A stretch of 64,000 nt of DNA from an uncultured Collinsella sp. Its GTDB lineage: Bacteria > Actinomycetota > Coriobacteriia > Coriobacteriales > Coriobacteriaceae. Where the stretch lies: positions 1-64,000 of the forward strand of contig CAAEMX010000029.1 of NCBI GenBank assembly GCA_900757185.1, in the 5' to 3' direction. Positions 59,812-64,000 of this stretch are shown piece by piece; positions within the stretch are counted from its first letter, which is position 1; each line of letters starts with the position of its first letter. Under the pieces are notes generated by a model, which saw only the letters and a program-made list of their open reading frames with translations, was not told the DNA's origin and did not search any database. The position numbers were made by a program, and so were the translations under genes.

Positions 59812-60639
59812 ATGGCCTTTGCAGAAAAACTCATCGCCGTCCGTCGTGCCAACAGCCTCACCCAAGAGCAGCTCGCCGCCAAGCTCTATGTCACGCGCCA
59901 GGCCGTGAGCCGCTGGGAGCGCGGCGAAGTCATCCCGGGCATCGACATGATGAAGCTCATTGCCGCCGTAACCGGAGAACCGCTGTCGCACCTGCTCGAA
60001 ATGCCCGAGCACTATTGCCAGAGCTGCGGCATGATACTCACGCCCGATGACTGCGGCACCAATGCCGCGGGCGCCAGGACCGATCATTACTGCAAGTGGT
60101 GCTACGACCGCGGCAAGTACACCTATGAGACCACGATGGAGGCAATGATCGAAGATTGTGCCCCGCGGCTGGCACAAAGCACCGGCATGTCGCTCGATGA
60201 AGCCGTCTCGCTCATGGGCGCCGTGCTGCCGCAACTGGAGCGCTGGCGCTCCGTGCACGAAAACGAGGACCGCTACGGTGCCGAGGCGCGGGCGCGCTAT
60301 GGCGATGAGGCTATCGATGCAGCAAACGAAACGTTACTGGATATGGATCCTCAGACATGGAACGACATGAAGGAACTTGAACGCGCTATTCTGGGCCAGC
60401 TCTCGATTGCCATGAGCGACGGCGAACCGGATGGAAGCGAGGCTCGCAAGCTTGTCGCGATGCATCGTCGCTGGATTGCTCTCAACTGGGGATGCGAGCC
60501 CCAAGACGAGGCGTACTTGGGCCTCGCCCACGGCTATCTTGCCGACCAGCGCTTTGTTGACTACTACGACAAGCCCTGCGGCACCGGCGCCACGGCGTTT
60601 CTAGTCCAGACGATCGAGTCGTCGTCGGCTCACGCATAG
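59812..60639 (+). CDS. XRE-family HTH, zinc ribbon and TipAS-like domain regulator
   Basis: This 275-residue protein starts at ATG 59812 after AAAGGAA. Residues 1-60 are a helix-turn-helix (LTQEQLAAKLYVTRQAVSRW). Residues 67-103 are a putative zinc ribbon (C69xxC72 and C94xxC97, with C81 between). Residues about 110-270 follow the TipAS drug-binding pattern: YGDEAIDAANETLL, IALNWGCEP, LAHGYLADQRFVDYYDK. TipAS normally sits behind a MerR HTH, so an XRE-zinc-TipAS chain is unusual. It may sense a thiopeptide-like or other antibiotic. No exporter lies beside it. Confidence 0.8.
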   Translation: MAFAEKLIAVRRANSLTQEQLAAKLYVTRQAVSRWERGEVIPGIDMMKLIAAVTGEPLSHLLEMPEHYCQSCGMILTPDDCGTNAAGARTDHYCKWCYDRGKYTYETTMEAMIEDCAPRLAQSTGMSLDEAVSLMGAVLPQLERWRSVHENEDRYGAEARARYGDEAIDAANETLLDMDPQTWNDMKELERAILGQLSIAMSDGEPDGSEARKLVAMHRRWIALNWGCEPQDEAYLGLAHGYLADQRFVDYYDKPCGTGATAFLVQTIESSSAHA

Positions 60640-60690
60640 ACTGCAGCGGCTTTGGGTATTTCAATCGAAACCTCAACCGATTGGAGACCC

Positions 60691-60936
60691 ATGGCTACTG
60701 ATCACGAGCTCGCGCTGTACGTTATGACCGGCTGCCCGTATTGCATAAAGGTCAAGCGCTTTTTGGCCGATAACGGCGTGACCATTCCCGAACGCAATAT
60801 CTCGACTGACCCCGATGCCGAGCAGACGCTCATCGCCGTCGGCGGAAAACGCCAGGTTCCCTGCCTGTTCATTGACGGCAAACCGCTCTACGAGTCGAGC
60901 GACATCATCACCTGGGCACAGAAAAACCTCCTCTAG
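60691..60936 (+). CDS. Glutaredoxin-like thiol protein
   Basis: This 81-residue thioredoxin-fold protein has the redox site CPYC (about 12-15), a cis-proline at VPCLFIDGKPL and a GSSDI-like glutathione/thiol site (ESSDIITW). The start is ATG 60691 after GGAG. The surrounding class of bacteria usually lacks glutathione, so the partner thiol may be mycoredoxin-like. A REP-like element begins 1-2 bp after the stop. Confidence 0.88.
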   Translation: MATDHELALYVMTGCPYCIKVKRFLADNGVTIPERNISTDPDAEQTLIAVGGKRQVPCLFIDGKPLYESSDIITWAQKNLL

Positions 60937-60937
60937 C

Positions 60938-60964
60938 ACTCATTGGGGACGTACTTAAATGAGT
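60938..60964. repeat. REP-like element (CATTGGGGAC type), single copy
   Basis: ACTCATT (60938-60944) and AATGAGT (60958-60964) flank GGGGACGTACTTA, the core seen at 54044 and 63204 with different arms. The 11-mer TCATTGGGGAC (60940-60950) recurs inverted at 61061-61071, so a small interval with an SOS-like promoter is bracketed. Confidence 0.75.
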
Positions 60965-60993
60965 AGGTAGGAATTCAGCTTCTCAAATTTATA

Positions 60994-61021
60994 GAACATA
61001 CGTTTGCTTTTATGCTATACT
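60994..61021 (+). promoter_or_regulatory. LexA/DinR-like box with promoter
   Basis: GAACATACGTTT (60994-61005) fits the Gram-positive SOS box GAAC-N4-GTTY, and TATACT (61016-61021) gives a -10 just behind it. Repressor bound there would block RNA polymerase. Downstream lie a 9-codon frame (61068-61097, after GGAGG) and then the 410-residue gene. Confidence 0.55.
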
Positions 61022-61221
61022 CGCCTCAAGGCATGAGACGAGTCGAGAGCTCCTGCGGAGGTCCCCAATGACACGCTGGAGCGAGCTCGGTAAGTAAGAT
61101 CGGTGGTTACCGCACTCGCCCATCTCAGACAGGCTGCGCTCCTGTTCGCCGTCGCCATCAAAGAACGGCACTCACAACCAAACGTTTCCGTTATCCGTGA
61201 GTCACACAGGAGTGCATCGTT

Positions 61222-62454
61222 ATGGCAAAAAAGATTCCAACCTTTACGTCCGGCATCGTTTCGAGCGCCTGCTCAGATATCAGCGGAATCGTTGAAGCCA
61301 AGAGCCTTAATCAAAAGGGTATCGATCATGAAACTTCGCTTGAGGGGGCATTGCTCATCGGGCGCCGCCTCGAACAAGAGACCGCCGGATACCCCGTTAC
61401 CAACCTCAAAGGATTGCTCTCCCCTGTCGGCGGCCATCTACACAAGCATTATGGTCCCCGCTTAGGACAATCCTATCTCACACGCTGCATTAAGTTCGCT
61501 CGCGCCGTTCCCAAAGACGTGCCACCTAGATCAGAGCTTGGCCTAACTCACTATGAGTCACTCGCTCGCATTACAAACGAGTACCTGCGTCTGGAGCTCA
61601 TGAACGTCGCGGCCGACAACAGATGGTCCTCATCACGCGTCGCGCTTCACGCCAGATACCAAAGCCCACAAGATGCTCCAAGCAACAGGGAATTCCGCGA
61701 GCTCATAGCGAACCAGGAAGTTTGGCGCTTTGCACGCGCTTATACAGATGCTTGCGGAATCATCTCGCTTGAGAAGTTTGTTGAGCTTTACAATTCTTGC
61801 GCTCCCAAACCAGTCTCGATATTCGAAGTAAATGAAACCATTTGGAAAATCAAAGAGGAGTCGGGGCGTATCGACAACCCCTGCATACTTTCCAAGGACG
61901 GAGAGCTGTACCTCATAGCGCCGGAACTAGACGACACGGTCGAAAATAACCCTTATTACTACGACGACTACGGATATTCCTATCGAAAATACGAACGCCA
62001 TAGCGAGTACACCCAGGAAATGCGCTCGTTACGCGAGCGACGTGTTCAGAGCAGGAGGGCAGCCATATTCACTGGCCATAAGCAGCATCCAATCGAAAAA
62101 CTAGATTATGAGGACATCGTCTGTGGATATGCCAGCTACACACAATCTGTTAATAATCTCAAACTGTATATCTTGAATGATTCCAAGCTGGGTGCCGCAA
62201 GCCTTCACGCAAGAGAGGACGAGTTCGATTTCATCATGGCAAAGCTCTTGCGTTCTATTGGTCTCAACGGCATGCCGGCAGCACAACAAACAACCGAAGA
62301 TGCCGAATTTTTATTGATCGTCGTACGACCCGATTTTTACAAACAAGCGGAGATAAACAAGGTCTCCAAGCTCCTCGCAATAGTCTATGAAAACACTCCC
62401 CTCTGGGAGTTCAACGGACGCTCATACACCGAGCTAAAGAGCGAAAAACGCTAG
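61222..62454 (+). CDS. 410-residue protein of unknown function in an AT-richer patch
   Basis: I do not recognise this family. The protein is soluble, largely helical at the front, and has no signal or membrane span. Residues 35-125 hold HKHYGPRLGQSYLTRCIKFA and LTHYESLARITNEYLRLELM, a pattern loosely like the helical N-terminus of YhcG/DUF1016-type proteins (weak resemblance). The middle (235-265) is Tyr/Asp-rich (NPYYYDDYGYSYRKY). The start is ATG 61222 behind CACAGGAG. Base composition is lower in GC than the neighbours. The only candidate promoter is the SOS-like one at 60994. It is probably an accessory gene, and a stress or defence role is a guess. Confidence 0.6.
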   Translation: MAKKIPTFTSGIVSSACSDISGIVEAKSLNQKGIDHETSLEGALLIGRRLEQETAGYPVTNLKGLLSPVGGHLHKHYGPRLGQSYLTRCIKFARAVPKDVPPRSELGLTHYESLARITNEYLRLELMNVAADNRWSSSRVALHARYQSPQDAPSNREFRELIANQEVWRFARAYTDACGIISLEKFVELYNSCAPKPVSIFEVNETIWKIKEESGRIDNPCILSKDGELYLIAPELDDTVENNPYYYDDYGYSYRKYERHSEYTQEMRSLRERRVQSRRAAIFTGHKQHPIEKLDYEDIVCGYASYTQSVNNLKLYILNDSKLGAASLHAREDEFDFIMAKLLRSIGLNGMPAAQQTTEDAEFLLIVVRPDFYKQAEINKVSKLLAIVYENTPLWEFNGRSYTELKSEKR

Positions 62455-62564
62455 AGCCTCCGGTGCCAACTTTGCAACGAACAGTCCAACCAAAACAGAC
62501 TGCTTAACCTAATTAACTGCTTGTATTTTTGTCTACAAAACTGTATACATAAAGAGAGGTCCAT

Positions 62565-62831
62565 ATGGAGCTCATCGCAATCCACCCCCATGCCCTCAAA
62601 CACGGGCTGACAGAGACGGATATTATATGCGCCTGGAACTCCGCTTTTGCATGGTTCAGGCGTGATCTTGAAAATGGAGGCATCGATTACGTTCTCGTTG
62701 GACTTGATGGAAGAAGCCGCCTCATGGAGCTCATTGCTCGATGTTGCTCCGATCGCGATGGTTACATCATTTACCACGCCCTTGTCCCTCCTACGCGCAA
62801 GGTGCTCAGGGAAATCGGAATCGATCGATAG
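62565..62831 (+). CDS. Putative toxin of a toxin-antitoxin pair (BrnT/DUF4258-like)
   Basis: This 88-residue protein starts at ATG 62565 behind AGAGAGG. It has HPHALKHGLTETDI near the start, VGLDGRSRLMELIARC in the middle and GYIIYHALVPPTRKVLREIG at the end. This His-rich start, beta-strand pair and K/R end recall BrnT-type RNase toxins and DUF4258 (inference from pattern). TGTATACA at 62542-62549 is a palindromic -10 region that could be the autoregulatory site. The antitoxin-like gene begins 8 nt after its stop. Confidence 0.6.
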   Translation: MELIAIHPHALKHGLTETDIICAWNSAFAWFRRDLENGGIDYVLVGLDGRSRLMELIARCCSDRDGYIIYHALVPPTRKVLREIGIDR

Positions 62832-62839
62832 GAGGCACT

Positions 62840-63106
62840 ATGGACGCCAAGCAGCTCGAAAAGATGATGGGGTTTGCCCCCGGTGAGCTAGAGAAAGCCG
62901 CGGGGGCATACGAAAAAGATGAGTGGCCGAAGGGCCACACCGTCAAGTTGGGAAGGCCGCCGATTTCCGATGAACCAAGCGTTGTTTTATCGGCACGTGT
63001 GGGTGAATCGGTTCTTGAAGCATTTGACGCTAAGGCAAAACGCCATGGGCAAACGCGCACGGAGCGACTCAGGGAGCTCATCACGCTCGATGCAATGATT
63101 GCCTAG
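62840..63106 (+). CDS. Putative ribbon-helix-helix antitoxin
   Basis: This 88-residue protein starts at ATG 62840 with TAGGAGG upstream. The C-terminal half (VVLSARVGESVLEAFDAKAK, then RHGQTRTERLRELITLD) fits a ribbon-helix-helix DNA-binding domain. The N-terminal half is acidic, then basic, and may wrap the toxin. Gene order toxin then antitoxin, 8-nt spacing and equal size match brnTA-like modules. It would neutralise the upstream protein and repress the shared promoter. Confidence 0.65.
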   Translation: MDAKQLEKMMGFAPGELEKAAGAYEKDEWPKGHTVKLGRPPISDEPSVVLSARVGESVLEAFDAKAKRHGQTRTERLRELITLDAMIA

Positions 63107-63126
63107 CCCCCACCGAATCCAAACAT

Positions 63127-63178
63127 GTACGCCAGCATCCAAAGTCGACATTTTCGACATCTTTGGATGCTGACGTAC
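63127..63178. terminator. 18-bp hairpin after the toxin-antitoxin pair
   Basis: GTACGCCAGCATCCAAAG (63127-63144) and CTTTGGATGCTGACGTAC (63161-63178) pair with one mismatch around a 16-nt loop, followed by AGCTTTTT. It is probably the terminator of the module. Confidence 0.7.
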
Positions 63179-63203
63179 AGCTTTTTGCATGGGCCCAGCA
63201 CAG

Positions 63204-63261
63204 GTAGTCATTGGGGACGTTCTTAAATGACTAGTCGTTAAAGAACGTCCCCAACGACTAC
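63204..63261. repeat. REP-like inverted element (GTCATTGGGGAC type), copy 2
   Basis: GTAGTCATTGGGGACGTTCTT (63204-63224, shown as the left arm) faces its reverse complement at 63241-63261 with one mismatch. The centre AAATGACTAGTC is shared with the copy at 54044. It ends 2 bp from the stop codon of the dihydrouridine synthase gene. Confidence 0.88.
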
Positions 63262-63263
63262 AT

Positions 63264-64000
63264 TTAGCCGCAAAAGCGGGCAACGGGTGCAAGCGGCTGC
63301 TCGCGAAAGACGCGCTCGACAGCGGCGCGGTATTCGTCGACCTTTTTAGTCTTGCGTACGAGTTTGTGAACGGTCGCGGGATCGGCGAAGGCGCATTTGG
63401 CGTAGAACCACCACTCCTTCATGCGAAAGACCGCGTTGCCGCCAATCTCTTCCGCATAGGCCGCAAACAGCATGTCGTGGAAACGCTGCAGTTCAGCCGC
63501 CGTGGCAGCAGGACCGCCCTTAACCATGCGAGCCAGAGCGGGGTTCGCGAGCAGACCACGCCCCAGCATCACATGGCGTGTCCCGGGATAGGCCTCCACC
63601 AGCGCATCCATATCCTCAAGATCAAAAATGTCACCGTTGTAGGCGACCGGAAACGACGCACGCTCCAGCGTCTCGCCATAGAACTCCTTGCGCGGCGAGC
63701 CCGTATAGCGGTCCTTTTGTACGCGCGGATGCACGATCAGTTCTGCCAGCGGCACGTGACAGTACAGGTCGAGCACGCGCCCGTATTCGTCGTCGCTCTC
63801 CAGCCCCAGCCTGGTTTTTACCGACACCGGCAACGGCGAGCGTTCGCACACATCGCTCAAGAACACCTCGAGCTCGTCCAAGTTACGCAAAAAGCCCGAT
63901 CCCTTGCCCTTGGCGACAACCGTACCCGAGGGGCAGCCAAGGTTGAGATTGACCTCGCGGTAGCCCATGTCGGCGAGCACTTGCGCCGCCCACACAAACT
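63264..64000 (-). CDS. tRNA-dihydrouridine synthase (5' end outside window)
   Basis: At least 245 residues of a Dus-family flavoenzyme are present, reading leftward from beyond the window edge. VNLNLGCPSGTVVAKGKGSG carries the catalytic Cys loop. VSVKTRLG, LIVHPRVQKDRYTG and VAYNGDIFD are FMN-barrel segments, and MLGRGLLANP binds FMN phosphate. It reduces uridines in tRNA loops. The short C-terminal helical domain suits a DusB/DusC-like subgroup. The class is not resolvable without the N-terminus. Confidence 0.9.
   Translation of the reverse strand, partial: FVWAAQVLADMGYREVNLNLGCPSGTVVAKGKGSGFLRNLDELEVFLSDVCERSPLPVSVKTRLGLESDDEYGRVLDLYCHVPLAELIVHPRVQKDRYTGSPRKEFYGETLERASFPVAYNGDIFDLEDMDALVEAYPGTRHVMLGRGLLANPALARMVKGGPAATAAELQRFHDMLFAAYAEEIGGNAVFRMKEWWFYAKCAFADPATVHKLVRKTKKVDEYRAAVERVFREQPLAPVARFCG

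Noticed and set aside
62451..62777. Minus-strand gene overlapping the toxin-like gene
   Set aside because: It lies antisense to a gene with a good ribosome site and a conserved-looking product. The minus frame has no site and no family pattern.

Overview
The window looks like chromosomal DNA of a GC-rich, Gram-positive gut actinobacterium. Collinsella or a close Coriobacteriia relative is my best guess. The signs are strong GC bias at third codon positions, AAGGAGG-type ribosome binding sites, two sortase-type surface proteins ending in LAATG, a choloylglycine-hydrolase-family enzyme, and a chromosomal TetM-like GTPase. The genus is an inference, because no rRNA gene is present to confirm it. 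No tRNA, prophage, intact insertion sequence or CRISPR array was seen.

Layout. 1-9.1 kb: a MarR-like protein with an RGG tail, two deformylase-like proteins, an HTH-aminotransferase fusion behind a palindromic operator, a LysR/EamA pair, the potassium transporter Kup and a bile-salt-hydrolase-family enzyme. 9.2-14.7 kb: an NCS2 purine permease followed by a tandem duplication of a 591-residue beta-helix-like surface protein. The second copy still carries the last 14 codons of the permease. 14.8-23.3 kb: an esterase, a uracil permease, a MetE-like methyltransferase with its LysR regulator and operator, a HAD phosphatase, a TPP riboswitch with thiM, a thiamine-binding protein and thiE, and a patatin. 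23.5-28 kb: two tandem c-di-GMP signalling proteins. 28-28.9 kb: an AT-rich stretch with a small membrane protein and an IS30-type transposase remnant. 28.9-41.3 kb: redox and CobW proteins, TrmL, a UvrA2-like/AAA ATPase operon bracketed by matching palindromes, a TetM-like GTPase, RsmJ and RlmA. 41.4-49 kb: a MATE exporter, a second LysR/EamA module, Ung, a YhhQ-SDR operon and PrfC. 49-51.4 kb: a four-unit 80-bp palindrome array and a GntR-ABC operon. 51.5-60.9 kb: a ClC channel, a LOG protein, a K+ channel, a BvgS-like hybrid kinase, a flavin protein, a PatB/MalY enzyme, TrmO, an XRE-zinc-TipAS regulator and glutaredoxin. 61-63.2 kb: an AT-richer accessory patch with an SOS-like promoter, an unknown 410-residue protein and a toxin-antitoxin-like pair. 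The window ends inside a dihydrouridine synthase.

The most unusual content is non-coding. One family is REP-like palindromes that share a GGGAC-type core but have interchangeable arms. They sit at gene 3' ends, where they supply stop codons to two genes and a new C-terminus to a third. The other is the 80-bp-period array of four 57-bp palindromes upstream of the GntR-ABC operon.
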